Shown here piece by piece: positions 35,240 to 44,582 of a stretch of DNA of 64,000 nucleotides (positions are counted from its first letter, which is position 1; each line of letters begins with the position of its first letter). The DNA comes from CAIVPM01 sp964477265 (GTDB lineage Bacteria > Bacteroidota > Bacteroidia > Chitinophagales > Chitinophagaceae). The stretch lies in assembly GCA_964477265.1 (NCBI GenBank), contig CAYZDJ010000004.1, forward strand, positions 124,001 through 188,000, given 5' to 3'. A model generated the notes under the pieces. It was not told the DNA's origin. It saw only the letters and a list, made by a program, of their open reading frames with translations, and searched no databases. A program made the translations under genes and the position numbers.

Positions 35240-36634
35240 TTATGGTTGTCCAAGTTTTTCTTTTAGCCAGGCTTCCTTAAATCCATAAAACCCTCTGTCT
35301 AATGAGGTTTCACACTCTTTACAAACATATTTGTCTTTTTTTTGAATCCTCAACTGGTTAAAAAAATTATATACTCCAGATGCTGGATTATTTAAATTTT
35401 TTAAACCAAAACCTACAAGCACAGGGCAGCTAACATAAGGTGCAAAATAAACAGGATCGAAATAATCAAGTGTAGCCAATATGGCTTCCTTACTGTTTTT
35501 TTTGCTGGTATAATAGCTTTTAAACATTGATGATGGAAAGGTTGTATTAACCACTCCTTCATTAAAATTTATCATCGTCCTCATGTCCATAAAAGAAGGA
35601 CTATCTAAAAAAATGCCTTTAAGACCAGGGTATAATGCAGCTAAAATAACGCTTGCACTTGCACCTAACCCACTGCCACCTACAACAATTTGAGTGTTAT
35701 CAATTCCTGTTTTGGCATTAAAGGTTTTAATTAAATCCAAGCCTCTTATAGCATCTAAAAAAATGCCTTTAAGTATGTATTTGTTTTTATCCTTAATGTT
35801 CACCAATCCCAAGTCGTTGTAAGCATAATTATAATTTGTGGTACTTGACCCAGTGCCTCTTGTATTAATACTTAAAACAGCCATGTTGCTTCTGTACTCT
35901 GGTTTCAGTTCTCCCATGTAGTCAGAGATAAGATACAACAAAGGACTTTTTTTATTTCGTTTTGGCACAGTAAGCCATCCAAAAATTGTTGCTTTATCTA
36001 CAGAGCTATACTCTACTTCGTATGTATCGCTTGTTTTGTTTACCACATCTGGTCTTGGCGTAATTTTATAGTTTGCTGGCGTTGCATTCAATTCATTTTT
36101 TGCTTGTTGCCAAAATGCAACTAAATCGCTTGGTGGATTGTTTTTGATATTTACTTTTTCTGGTTCATAACCAAAACTGTAGCTTATGGTATCTGCAAAC
36201 TTGTCTGTAACAACATTTATGTTAGATACATAAAAACCAGGCTGCAACTGACTTCCATCAAATAAAAAATCCTTTTGGTAAACGCCCCTTTTCTTTATTT
36301 TAAATGATTGAACATCTTTATACAATGGCACTCCATTGTTGTTAGATATTTGTGTAACAATGCTTCCCAATTGCTCCTGCTTCAGTTTATTTTCCAACCT
36401 TACCACATAGCCAATATGCTTGTCGTTGCTTTTAAAAATTGCGTCCTTGCCAAGGCTTCTTATGCTTTGCTTAATCGATGTTTTATCTTTATAAGTATTG
36501 TAAACAACGGCTTGCTGGGTATTTGTAAAGCCTAAAGGTTTTTGTGCTTTTGCTATGCCACACATCAAAAAAATGCAACACAAGGGTGCATAATATTTGA
36601 CATTTTTATACCTGTATTTTAACAGTATAAGCAT
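35240..36634 (-). CDS. Acetylxylan-esterase-like alpha/beta hydrolase
   Basis: 464 residues with a membrane or signal segment near the N-terminus (about 15-30, PLCCIFLMCGIAKAQ). A beta-sandwich-like region (about 30-160) precedes an alpha/beta-hydrolase domain with the YEVEYSSVDKATIFGWLTVPK start typical of the AXE1/cephalosporin-deacetylase group and a nucleophile elbow VVGGSGLGASASVIL. Later conserved regions DSPSFMDMRTMI and VGFGLKNLNNPASG are present. Substrate specificity is open. It lies upstream of the outer-membrane barrel gene, suggesting a shared envelope role. Confidence 0.78.
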   Translation of the reverse strand: MLILLKYRYKNVKYYAPLCCIFLMCGIAKAQKPLGFTNTQQAVVYNTYKDKTSIKQSIRSLGKDAIFKSNDKHIGYVVRLENKLKQEQLGSIVTQISNNNGVPLYKDVQSFKIKKRGVYQKDFLFDGSQLQPGFYVSNINVVTDKFADTISYSFGYEPEKVNIKNNPPSDLVAFWQQAKNELNATPANYKITPRPDVVNKTSDTYEVEYSSVDKATIFGWLTVPKRNKKSPLLYLISDYMGELKPEYRSNMAVLSINTRGTGSSTTNYNYAYNDLGLVNIKDKNKYILKGIFLDAIRGLDLIKTFNAKTGIDNTQIVVGGSGLGASASVILAALYPGLKGIFLDSPSFMDMRTMINFNEGVVNTTFPSSMFKSYYTSKKNSKEAILATLDYFDPVYFAPYVSCPVLVGFGLKNLNNPASGVYNFFNQLRIQKKDKYVCKECETSLDRGFYGFKEAWLKEKLGQP

Positions 36635-36781
36635 AGGTACGATAGCTGTAATTTAGTTTATAACGTTTTTTCAACGTAAAAATTATGTTTTTATTTATGA
36701 TTTATAATTATGTTGAAAACCTTTACCATGAACCAACAATTTCAACCTTGCAGCTATAACTTTACTTTTTAAAAAAATATT

Positions 36782-37183
36782 ATGCTAAAAGTTGAACACA
36801 TTGGTATAGCTGTTAAAGATTTTAACACCTCTATTTCGTTATTTGAAAAACTGTTAAACACAACCTGCTACAAAACAGAAATGGTAGCAAGCGAAAATGT
36901 AAACACAGCTTTTTTTAAAAAAGGGGAAACCAAGATTGAGCTACTTGAAAGCACTACACAGGATGGAGTAATTGCAAAGTATATTGAAAAAAAAGGAGAA
37001 GGAATACACCATATTGCTTTTGACGTAGCAGATATATATACAGAAATGAAACGCCTGCAAAGTGAAGGTTTTGTGCTGTTAAATGAAACGCCAAAACAAG
37101 GAGCAGACAATAAATTAGTTTGCTTTCTGCATCCTAAAAATACCAATGGTGTTTTGGTTGAATTGTGTCAGGAAGTTAAATAA
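36782..37183 (+). CDS. mce: Methylmalonyl-CoA epimerase
   Basis: A 133-residue VOC (vicinal oxygen chelate) protein that interconverts R- and S-methylmalonyl-CoA. MLKVEHIGIAVKDFNTS begins the first beta-alpha-beta-beta unit, GIHHIAFDVADIYTEMKRLQ the second, with metal-binding histidine and glutamate residues at HIGIAV, GEGIHHIAF and LVELCQEV. Length is exactly that of the family. No mutase genes are nearby. The following spacer carries two dispersed repeat elements. Confidence 0.92.
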   Translation: MLKVEHIGIAVKDFNTSISLFEKLLNTTCYKTEMVASENVNTAFFKKGETKIELLESTTQDGVIAKYIEKKGEGIHHIAFDVADIYTEMKRLQSEGFVLLNETPKQGADNKLVCFLHPKNTNGVLVELCQEVK

Positions 37184-37227
37184 AAACTGTAAAATCATAC
37201 AGGTTCTGTACATTCTGATTTTTACAA

Positions 37228-37286
37228 AATGGCTAAAGCCATTGATAATAATTTCTATTTTAACCCACGACTTAAATCGTGGGTTA
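37228..37286. repeat. REP-like double palindrome
   Basis: AATGGCT-AA-AGCCATT (37228-37243) is followed by a second palindrome with arms AACCCACGA and TCGTGGGTT (37262-37285). This pair of hairpins is the type of REP sequence found dispersed in many Bacteroidota, in some genomes beside RAYT (IS200-like) transposases. No transposase is nearby. Confidence 0.8.
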
Positions 37287-37323
37287 TTAAATTAAATCTT
37301 TGCTAATCGTTTTAACGACTTGC

Positions 37324-37411
37324 GTCATTGCGAAGGTTCGTGCCTGAAGCAATCTCAATAAAACACTCAATCAGATTGCTTCGTTGGGCAAGAACCCAAC
37401 CTCGCAATGAC
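37324..37411. repeat. MITE-like 88-bp palindromic element
   Basis: Outer arms GTCATTGCG and CGCAATGAC, inner arms GAAGCAATCT (37346-37355) and AGATTGCTTC (37373-37382), plus GGTTCGTGCC facing GGGCAAGAACC. The nested pairing gives one long hairpin. The GTCATTGCG...CGCAATGAC ends are those of a dispersed repeat found widely in bacteria. Confidence 0.8.
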
Positions 37412-37457
37412 TAAAATTGATTTTGTTTTTGTGTTGATAATTCATGCGTAAAATCAG

Positions 37458-38633
37458 TTATTTATACTCAATTTCAGGATGTCTTTCAAATGGGTTTTTT
37501 GTTTCATCAAAAATATACCTGTAAGTCACCATTCGCCTGCTTTGCTTGCCACCAAGGCTTTTATAAATATTGTGCATTCTGGGGTTCCAGTCTCCAGCCC
37601 AACCCATTTCATAATTGTCGTACCAGTTTTTATGCTGCATATAGTAGCCACACTCCTGTATCAAAAAACTATCAACGCCTAGTGCCTGATATTTTGGCAC
37701 TACGCCAAACATTAAGCCTATCAACTTTTTGCGTTTCATGGTGCTTTTCTTGTACACCAATTTCAGTTTCTCAATCAAGCCAAACTTACCATTAAATGTT
37801 TTTATATATTGGTTAATATCTGGAATGCTTATGAACATTGCAATAGGCCCGTCTTTGTAATAGGCAAACCACACTACACGCTCATCAATTATAGGCTTCA
37901 TGGTTTTAAACAACTTCATGGTTTCCTCAAGCGTTATAGATTTTTCCTCTCCATGCTGTGCCCATGCTGTGTTGTAAATTGCAGTAAAATCTTTAGCAAA
38001 TTTTTCAAGCTGGTTAATGTCTAAATGCTTTGCACTATAATCTGCCTTGGCTTTAAATTTTTTGTGCCTTTCCTGAAATTTGGCTGGTAAATCATCATCA
38101 ACACTCATTTGAAACCAGTATTGGTTGTAATAATTTTTAAAGCCATAATTTTCGAATAATGTTTGGTAATATGGTGCATTAAATGGCATTCCATAAATGG
38201 GCTCCACATCAAATCCTTCTACAAGCAAGCCCCAGTATTTATCCCTGTCTCCAAAATTTATGGGTCCATCCATTGCCTCCATTCCCTGTTCAATCAACCA
38301 GTTTTTTGCTGTGTTAAAAAGCAAGTCGGCAGCCTGCTGGTTATTTATACAATCGAAAAAGCCAATGCCACCTGTGGCAAAATGTGTTCCCTTGTTTACA
38401 TATTTTGTATTGGTAAATGCTGCAATTCGTCCAATAACATTTTCTGTAGCATCCTTTACTATCCAGCGTTTAGCTGTGCCATAGTTAAAATATTTGTTTG
38501 TGCTTGTATCAAATATTTCATTTATCTCAACATTGAGTGGGCGAACATAGTTGGGCAAATTTTTATTAATAGCAACATTGGCTTGTATAAACTGCTGTTG
38601 TGTGTGTGCATTATTTACTTCTACAATTTTCAT
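37458..38633 (-). CDS. GNAT-superfamily-like conserved protein
   Basis: A 391-residue cytoplasmic protein. Motifs such as NVIGRIAAFTNTKYVNKG, FFDCINNQQAADLLFNTAKNWLIEQGMEAMDGPINFGDRDKYWGL and the late NWYDNYEMGWAGDWNPRMHNIYKSLGGKQSRRMVTY belong to a conserved Bacteroidota family that looks like a degenerate or divergent double GNAT fold. No acceptor is known. It stands alone and is preceded by its own promoter region. Confidence 0.7.
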   Translation of the reverse strand: MKIVEVNNAHTQQQFIQANVAINKNLPNYVRPLNVEINEIFDTSTNKYFNYGTAKRWIVKDATENVIGRIAAFTNTKYVNKGTHFATGGIGFFDCINNQQAADLLFNTAKNWLIEQGMEAMDGPINFGDRDKYWGLLVEGFDVEPIYGMPFNAPYYQTLFENYGFKNYYNQYWFQMSVDDDLPAKFQERHKKFKAKADYSAKHLDINQLEKFAKDFTAIYNTAWAQHGEEKSITLEETMKLFKTMKPIIDERVVWFAYYKDGPIAMFISIPDINQYIKTFNGKFGLIEKLKLVYKKSTMKRKKLIGLMFGVVPKYQALGVDSFLIQECGYYMQHKNWYDNYEMGWAGDWNPRMHNIYKSLGGKQSRRMVTYRYIFDETKNPFERHPEIEYK

Positions 38634-38754
38634 TGGCTACAAAGAAAGTAAATGCTGGGGTAAAATATTTTTGTTTAACAGTATATTTGTTTGTGAGTGT
38701 AGTTTAAGTTATTGAGTAGGATGTAAATTTAATTACAGTAATGCAAGCCAATGT

Positions 38755-38795
38755 AACGTCCTTGGCTATATGCACAAAGCTTAGCAAGAGACGTT
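38755..38795 (+). other. Imperfect hairpin upstream of a T9SS-secreted protein gene
   Basis: AACGTC (38755-38760) with CTTGGCTA faces TAGCAAGA with GACGTT (38790-38795), forming a stem with small bulges 28 bases before the start codon. It may be a leader hairpin or a remnant of a dispersed repeat. Confidence 0.45.
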
Positions 38796-38822
38796 GCTGG
38801 GAAACAGTAATATTGAAGTAAA

Positions 38823-40349
38823 ATGAAACAATACTTTTTTATATTAAAAGTAAGTAAAAGCCAAAGGCTTTTACTATTTTTTTATGGGCAAAATAGTAAA
38901 CTATATAGTCAATATAATCTTGTACCTAATAGCAGTTTTGAAAATAATGTTATTTGTCCAAATGCAAGTTATGACCGTTTACCAAATCCTTGGTATACAC
39001 CTACAATTACATCATATAATGGTATTTATTTTAATAGTTGTAGCCTCTCTCCTAATACTAGTGTACCCTCAAATGCAGATGGCTACCAATATGCTCATTC
39101 TGGTCAAGGTTATGGTATAATTGGTACATATCAATCTATTGGCACGGGCGGTCTTAATAGTGGTAGGTTCTATGTACAGGTTAAACTTAAAGATAGTTTA
39201 CAATTCAATAAATGTTATTATGTCGAATTTTTTGTAAGCTCTGGAGATATTGTGCAATATGGCTCTAATAATGTTTCATTGTTATTTACAAACCATACTA
39301 TTTATCAAGATACTTTAAATGACCCAACAAGTATGATTAATGCATCTGCTCAAATTTTAAATTATAACAATCCAGTAATTACAGATACTATGCATTGGGT
39401 AAAAGTAAGTAGTATATATGTTGCTAAGGGAGGAGAAAAATATATAACTCTTGGCAATTTTAAAGAAGACAATGAAACTGATTTAAAATTATCTAATGCA
39501 ACAACATTTCAATGTCCTTGTACTGGCTATTTTGTGGATGATATTTCGGTAATACCACTTGACAGTATGCCATTAAAAGCAGATGCAGGCAGAGATACCA
39601 CAATAAAGCAAGGAGATAGTGTATTTATAGGTTGCTTAACCAATGGCATAACAAACATTACATGGTACAGCAGCAGTGGTGCAATAATAAATACTGTAGC
39701 ACCTGGCTTTTGGGTAAAACCCAGCAGTAGTACATTTTATGTGGTAGAGCAAACTGTGTGTGGGTTTACAAGTAGGGATACAGTGAATGTAGGTGTGGTG
39801 TTACCTCTTACATTTATACAATTTACAGCCGCCCCAACCCCTCCAAAGGTGGGGCTTATACAAGCGAAGATGGACTGGGAAACTGTGAATGAAATTAATG
39901 TTTCCCATTTTAATATTCAACGTTCAATAAATGGAAAAGACTTTATAACTATTGGTAAGGTAAAGGCAGAGAATAAAGCAAGCAATGAGTACAATTACGA
40001 TGATGGTATTGGGAATTGGGCAGTAGGTATTGGTAAAGTGTATTATAGAATTGAAAGTATAGATTATGATGGAAAGAAACAATATTCAGGAATTAGGAAT
40101 GTGGAATTAGGGATTAGGAATGGTGTGAGTGTGTTTCCTAATCCTGCAAAGGATTACATTAATATTTCATCAAAAGAAAACATAAAAAAAGTAAAACTAA
40201 TTAATGCAATTGGTCAGGTAGTTTATCAATTAAATAACATTAATTCATCTGCAATACAAATATCTACAAACCCACTTTCTAAAGGCTTATACATTGTGCA
40301 AGTATCATGGCTAAATAAAATAGAAAACACTAAATTGGTAGTACAGTAG
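38823..40349 (+). CDS. Secreted protein with type A T9SS sorting domain
   Basis: 508 residues. The N-terminal 30 residues are the expected place for a signal peptide, but it is interrupted: a perfect palindrome (38853-38875) is translated as SKSQRLLLFF. The body begins YNLVPNSSFENNVICPN, the NLVPNPSFE-type start of a carbohydrate-binding-like domain, followed by an Ig-like region, a fibronectin-like module (NEINVSHFNIQRSINGKDF) and a type A sorting domain (VFPNPAKDYINISS ending LYIVQV...VVQ). A GC palindrome (39826-39857) and GGAATTAGG-type words (40009-40130) are also translated in it. Confidence 0.85.
   Translation: MKQYFFILKVSKSQRLLLFFYGQNSKLYSQYNLVPNSSFENNVICPNASYDRLPNPWYTPTITSYNGIYFNSCSLSPNTSVPSNADGYQYAHSGQGYGIIGTYQSIGTGGLNSGRFYVQVKLKDSLQFNKCYYVEFFVSSGDIVQYGSNNVSLLFTNHTIYQDTLNDPTSMINASAQILNYNNPVITDTMHWVKVSSIYVAKGGEKYITLGNFKEDNETDLKLSNATTFQCPCTGYFVDDISVIPLDSMPLKADAGRDTTIKQGDSVFIGCLTNGITNITWYSSSGAIINTVAPGFWVKPSSSTFYVVEQTVCGFTSRDTVNVGVVLPLTFIQFTAAPTPPKVGLIQAKMDWETVNEINVSHFNIQRSINGKDFITIGKVKAENKASNEYNYDDGIGNWAVGIGKVYYRIESIDYDGKKQYSGIRNVELGIRNGVSVFPNPAKDYINISSKENIKKVKLINAIGQVVYQLNNINSSAIQISTNPLSKGLYIVQVSWLNKIENTKLVVQ
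38853..38875. repeat. Perfect palindrome inside a signal-peptide region
   Basis: AGTAAAAGCC-AAA-GGCTTTTACT, arms of 10 bp, located at codons 11-18 of the secreted protein gene. The translated product is polar and basic, breaking the hydrophobic core of the expected signal. Confidence 0.8.
39826..39857. repeat. GC-rich palindrome translated in a secreted protein
   Basis: CCCCTCCAAAGGTGGGG core with CAGCCGCCCCAAC on one side. It corresponds to the linker TAAPTPPKVGLIQ and aligns with the repeats in polA and paaB. Confidence 0.65.
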
Positions 40350-40533
40350 TTGTTTGTTGGTGAGGAAAAAAACATCAACAAAGGCACAATAGAAACCCCC
40401 AAACCCAAAGGCTGCTGGATGGTAATGGAAAGCCCACAGCGAAGCGAGGACTTGTAATGGACAGCCAGAACTGAAGATGAAAAATGAAACAATGTTGATA
40501 GCCCCTGAAAAATATTTTACCAGAACTGAACCC

Positions 40534-43059
40534 CTATCGCAATATTGTTACATGGCCTGCAATAGGAGCTTCATTTGGGCTAAGGTTGATGATATAATAG
40601 TAAACGCCTAAAGGTACATCGGCATCTTTATATTTTCCATTCCATGGTTTGTAGCTGCCAGGCGAGCATTTGTAAAGCAACTGCCCATACCTGTTAAAAA
40701 TTTGTACCACCGCTTTTGGATGTGAGTATAAATATTCTATTTGCCAGGTATCATTTATACCATCGTTATTGGGAGAAAATACATTTGGAATTTTTATTGG
40801 TGTTTCTACAACAACCCTCACGTAGCCAACTTTTACACAACCGCTATCGCTGGTGGCCTGTAGCTTATAGTGCATTTCTTTTCGTGGCGTGCAGTAAGGG
40901 CTTTGTATGGCAGGATTATCTAAATAAATTGATGGAGACCATAAATATTTATCTGCATCGGTAACGGTTGGGCTTAACAAAACAGGCGTATTTACTGTTG
41001 TGTAAATGATGCTGCTATTAAACTTAATGGTTGGTTTTGGAAAAATATTTATGGTATAATTTGTATAAATGCTATCGCAACCCTGATAGCTTTTTAAGGT
41101 ATCGGTTCTTGTAAATGAGTTAAAAAAATCTACACCATTTAAAGTTACACTATCGCAACTGCTGTAATATTTATCTATAGATTTTAACAGCACGGGTGTT
41201 ATATCTATTTTAAAATAGTGCTGAATGCTGTCGCAAATGCCATTTTGTGTTTTTATAACCGAGTCTAAAATTATTGCAGATACAGTGTAGGTAATGTTTT
41301 TATAAATAAACTGGTTGCAGGTGCTGTAATATTTAAGTGTGTCTTTAAATACAGGTTTGGCAATGGTTATGTTGGCAACATTATAAATGCTATCGCAGCC
41401 TGTGGTTGTATATACTGTGTCTTTTACAATAGCTGATGAGGTATATGTTATTCCCTTGTATAAAACAAAGCTGCAATCGTAAAAATTTTTTGTAACTGTT
41501 TTAGGTGGCAATGCAATTGTTATTTCCGCAATGGCATAAATACTGTCGCAAAGTGTGATGCTGCGAATGGTGTCCCTTACAGTTTGAGAATTTGTATAGA
41601 TTTTTCCGTTGTACACAATTTGATTGCAATCAAACAGCCTTATGTTTTTTGTTACTGGTGAATCCACATTCAGTATAAGTGTTGCTGCACTATCGCAACC
41701 AGCAACTACACTTTTTAAATATTTAATTTTTGTTCCTGCATTATTAAATGTAATTCCAAACCAGGTATAAGGTAAATCCCCCACACACACTCTTTTTGTA
41801 TTGAAGGATTTTACAGTATCTGCAACAAAAATTTTTGTAGGAGAAGACACTTTACTGCATCCTTCATTGGTTGTTACTTTAACAGAATAATTTCCAATAA
41901 CCCCTGTGGTATAGGTTTGATTGGTTGCACCAGTAATTGGAGTGCCATTGAAAAGCCATTGGTTGTTTGTTGCTGATGAACTTGTTAGTGTTGTTGAAGT
42001 TCCTGTGCAGATAGAAGTACTGTCTGCAGGTGTAATAGTTGGTGCAGGGTATGGATTTATATTGATAATTATTGAGTCCCTTTCGCTTTCGCAGTCGGTT
42101 ACTGTGTTGTATGCACTTATATAATATTTTGTTACGCCCAAAACCGATGTATTAATTGCTGGTGTTGGAAAACCATAACTAGTGCCTCCAATTGCCTGTG
42201 TGTACCAACGCAAAGTATCGTTTGCAGCACTAACTGTGGGATTTGTAAAATTGAATACTCCACCCTGGCAAATATTATAAGGCGAGATAACTGTAGGGAT
42301 TGCAGTTTGCCCTGTTTGGGTTTCAGCAATACTACAGGCATCGCCAACACCAAATAGTACACTGCATGTTGGTGTAGGAGCCTGTGTTTTATTTACCATA
42401 TCCAGAGCATAAAACTTAGAGCCATTGGAATTACTAACTGCATATACCTGGTTGTCGCTACAGGCTACAGTGGTGCTTACTAAACCAATTACAGCAGGAG
42501 CAGTAAAATTCATTACCAAAGTGCTGTTAGCAATATTGTTTAAATCAATTTCAATAAGAGCGTTTTTTAAACCAGATATTATTGCTTCATATAGTTTTCC
42601 CTTATAAAAAACCAAATCACCACCAATAACCCAACCATTAGGCAGCTTGCCTGGCAAATAAGCAAAAGTACCTGTAGAGGGATCATAAGTTTCTATTTGA
42701 TTTGAACGGGCAACATAAACAACACCACCTGGTCCAACAGTTAAACCAAAATAACTTGATGAGTTGCTTAGAAACCTCCCTACCTGAGTACAGTTTACAA
42801 CAGAATCTGTACTTGTTACTATACCAGAGTATAAATAACCACTACCATTTACAGTGTATAGAATATTGCCATCAAGTGCTATTGAAGATATTATATTAAC
42901 ATATGTATTGCAAAGTTTTAACTTGGTTGTGGTGCAGCCAAGTGGTGTTAACGTAACCCTGTCAACTCTTTGACCTCCCGAAACCATAAATGTTCCTGTT
43001 TGAGAAAAACCAGACAGCGACTTAAAAAAAAGAAAGAATATGATGAAAGTGTATTTCAT
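40534..43059 (-). CDS. Secreted protein with CHU_C/type B sorting domain
   Basis: 841 residues with a signal peptide (MKYTFIIFFLFFKSLSGFSQ). A propeller-like N-terminal half (about 20-245) is followed by an Ig-like region and by repeated CDSIY-type units between about 430 and 690 (for example SVVAGCDSAATL, SITLCDSIYAIAEI, TTGCDSIYNVANI, KTQNGICDSIQHYF, KSYQGCDSIYTNYTI). The C-terminus starts IKIPNVFSPNNDGINDTW and ends HVTILR, the gliding-associated type B region. T9SS export is expected. Function unknown; the conserved cysteines in the repeats may be structural. Confidence 0.85.
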   Translation of the reverse strand: MKYTFIIFFLFFKSLSGFSQTGTFMVSGGQRVDRVTLTPLGCTTTKLKLCNTYVNIISSIALDGNILYTVNGSGYLYSGIVTSTDSVVNCTQVGRFLSNSSSYFGLTVGPGGVVYVARSNQIETYDPSTGTFAYLPGKLPNGWVIGGDLVFYKGKLYEAIISGLKNALIEIDLNNIANSTLVMNFTAPAVIGLVSTTVACSDNQVYAVSNSNGSKFYALDMVNKTQAPTPTCSVLFGVGDACSIAETQTGQTAIPTVISPYNICQGGVFNFTNPTVSAANDTLRWYTQAIGGTSYGFPTPAINTSVLGVTKYYISAYNTVTDCESERDSIIININPYPAPTITPADSTSICTGTSTTLTSSSATNNQWLFNGTPITGATNQTYTTGVIGNYSVKVTTNEGCSKVSSPTKIFVADTVKSFNTKRVCVGDLPYTWFGITFNNAGTKIKYLKSVVAGCDSAATLILNVDSPVTKNIRLFDCNQIVYNGKIYTNSQTVRDTIRSITLCDSIYAIAEITIALPPKTVTKNFYDCSFVLYKGITYTSSAIVKDTVYTTTGCDSIYNVANITIAKPVFKDTLKYYSTCNQFIYKNITYTVSAIILDSVIKTQNGICDSIQHYFKIDITPVLLKSIDKYYSSCDSVTLNGVDFFNSFTRTDTLKSYQGCDSIYTNYTINIFPKPTIKFNSSIIYTTVNTPVLLSPTVTDADKYLWSPSIYLDNPAIQSPYCTPRKEMHYKLQATSDSGCVKVGYVRVVVETPIKIPNVFSPNNDGINDTWQIEYLYSHPKAVVQIFNRYGQLLYKCSPGSYKPWNGKYKDADVPLGVYYYIINLSPNEAPIAGHVTILR

Positions 43060-43209
43060 TAGGTTGTTTAAGGTTCTGCAATTTAAGGAATTATTGATAT
43101 TGTTAAATATTTGCTTAAAATATTTTTCTGTTTTTTTATTAAGTTTTACTACAAACTAATTCCCTCTTAAGTAAACAACTTCATTCAACTTTGCAGGCAA
43201 AAGAATACT

Positions 43210-44043
43210 ATGAATAAAGTATGGTTTATCACAGGTTGTTCTACAGGTTTTGGTAGGGCATTGGCAACAGAATTATTGCAGGCTGGTTACAGCGTTGTAG
43301 TTACTGCACGTAAAACAGAAGATGTTGCAGATTTGACAAATGCATATCCCAATACTTCAATTGCAATTGCATTAGATGTTACCAACGATGCACAAATGAA
43401 AACAGCAGTTGCAAAGGCTGTTGAAAGGTTTGGTAAAATAGATGTGTTGGTAAATAATGCAGGTATTGGTTATTTTGGTGCTATTGAAGAAAGTGAAGAT
43501 GAAGAAGTGAGAAGAATGTTTGAAATAAATGTATTTGGCTTAGGTAAAATGATAAGTGAAGTGTTGCCTGTAATGCGTAAGCAACGTAGTGGTCATGTTG
43601 TAAATGTAGCGTCAATAGGAGGTTTAATGGCATTTCCTGCATTGGGTTATTACAATGCTACCAAGTTTGCTGTTGATGGTTTGTCTGAAGCGTTATCAAA
43701 GGAAGTGGCACATTTAGGCATAAAAGTTACCATTGTTTGTCCAAGTGGTTTTAGAACAGACTGGGCTGGTCGTAGTGCCAATAACACCAAAATTGTGATT
43801 GATGATTATGCAACATCAGCACATCAAACTCAAAACAATATTAGAGGATATAGTGGCAACCAACCTGGCGACCCAGCAAGGGCTGCAAAAGCCATTGTAA
43901 AAGCTGTTGAAGCAGAAAACCCACCATTGCGTTTGTTGCTTGGAGTGGGGGCACTTAAAAATGGTCGTTTAAAACTGGAACAATTAAAACACGATTTTGA
44001 TACATGGGCAGAAACTACTGAATGGGCTGATAATCCTGCTTAA
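43210..44043 (+). CDS. Short-chain dehydrogenase/reductase (SDR)
   Basis: A 277-residue classical SDR: cofactor-binding TGCSTGFGRALA near residues 8-19, NNAGIGYFGAIEE, and the active-site region with VASIGGLMAFPALGYYNATKFAVDG (YxxxK as YNATK). The catalytic Ser, Tyr and Lys are all present. The substrate is unknown. It is transcribed alone and closed by a strong terminator. Confidence 0.92.
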   Translation: MNKVWFITGCSTGFGRALATELLQAGYSVVVTARKTEDVADLTNAYPNTSIAIALDVTNDAQMKTAVAKAVERFGKIDVLVNNAGIGYFGAIEESEDEEVRRMFEINVFGLGKMISEVLPVMRKQRSGHVVNVASIGGLMAFPALGYYNATKFAVDGLSEALSKEVAHLGIKVTIVCPSGFRTDWAGRSANNTKIVIDDYATSAHQTQNNIRGYSGNQPGDPARAAKAIVKAVEAENPPLRLLLGVGALKNGRLKLEQLKHDFDTWAETTEWADNPA

Positions 44044-44068
44044 ATTTGAAATTATTTATCGCTATTAT

Positions 44069-44094
44069 AAAGGCTGTCAATTGCGACAGCCTTT
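44069..44094 (+). terminator. Terminator after the SDR gene
   Basis: AAAGGCTGTC and GACAGCCTTT form a perfect 10-bp stem with a six-base loop, ending in ATTGT. Confidence 0.85.
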
Positions 44095-44264
44095 ATTGTA
44101 TCAGTTACTTTATTTTTTAAAAAGTATTTTGCAGATAATTCAATGCAAACGCATCTGAATATTTTTAATTATGAGATTTTGTATTTGAATTAGAACACGG
44201 ATGACACAGATTTGAACAATTTAAAGGATTTTTATACCAAACAAAATCTACTACCCAATATAGA

Positions 44265-44432
44265 GAAGTTGTTTAATATTTAGTTTATTGAAAATAAACA
44301 AATTATATTTATTAACCGCAGAGCAACGCAAAGTAGGAAACGCAGAGTTGGCAAAGGGTTAGGTAAATTCTTTGCGATTTCTTTGCGAAAACCTTTGTGT
44401 ACTTTGCGGTTAAAATAATGTTAAACAACTTC
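44265..44432 (+). mobile_element. 168-bp MITE-like element, copy 1
   Basis: Bounded by inverted ends GAAGTTGTTTAA (44265-44276) and TTAAACAACTTC (44421-44432); the pairing extends a few bases with one mismatch. The interior is CGCAAAG/CTTTGCG-rich. An inverted copy at 46601-46768 has the same length and differs at only two positions. It is non-autonomous because it holds no ORF. Confidence 0.85.
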
Positions 44433-44582
44433 AATATTTAAAATGAACGAACAAGAGATTTTACCACAGTGGTAACTGATTTAAAGAAACACAGAGATAA
44501 CTGAGCATTTATGATATAGCTCTGTTTTCTCTGTGGTTAAAATAATTTTGAACAACATTAATTATAATAATTACTTACACTA

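Larger units (their letters stand above)
44044..44582. other. Gene-free spacer of 539 bp made mostly of repeats
   Basis: After the SDR terminator (44069-44094) it holds a 168-bp element (44265-44432) and a further related palindromic repeat at about 44451-44560 (CACAGAGATAAC and CTCTGTGGTTAAAATAAT words). A short ACACGGATGACACAGATT-type repeat lies near 44194-44212. No ORF. Confidence 0.7.
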
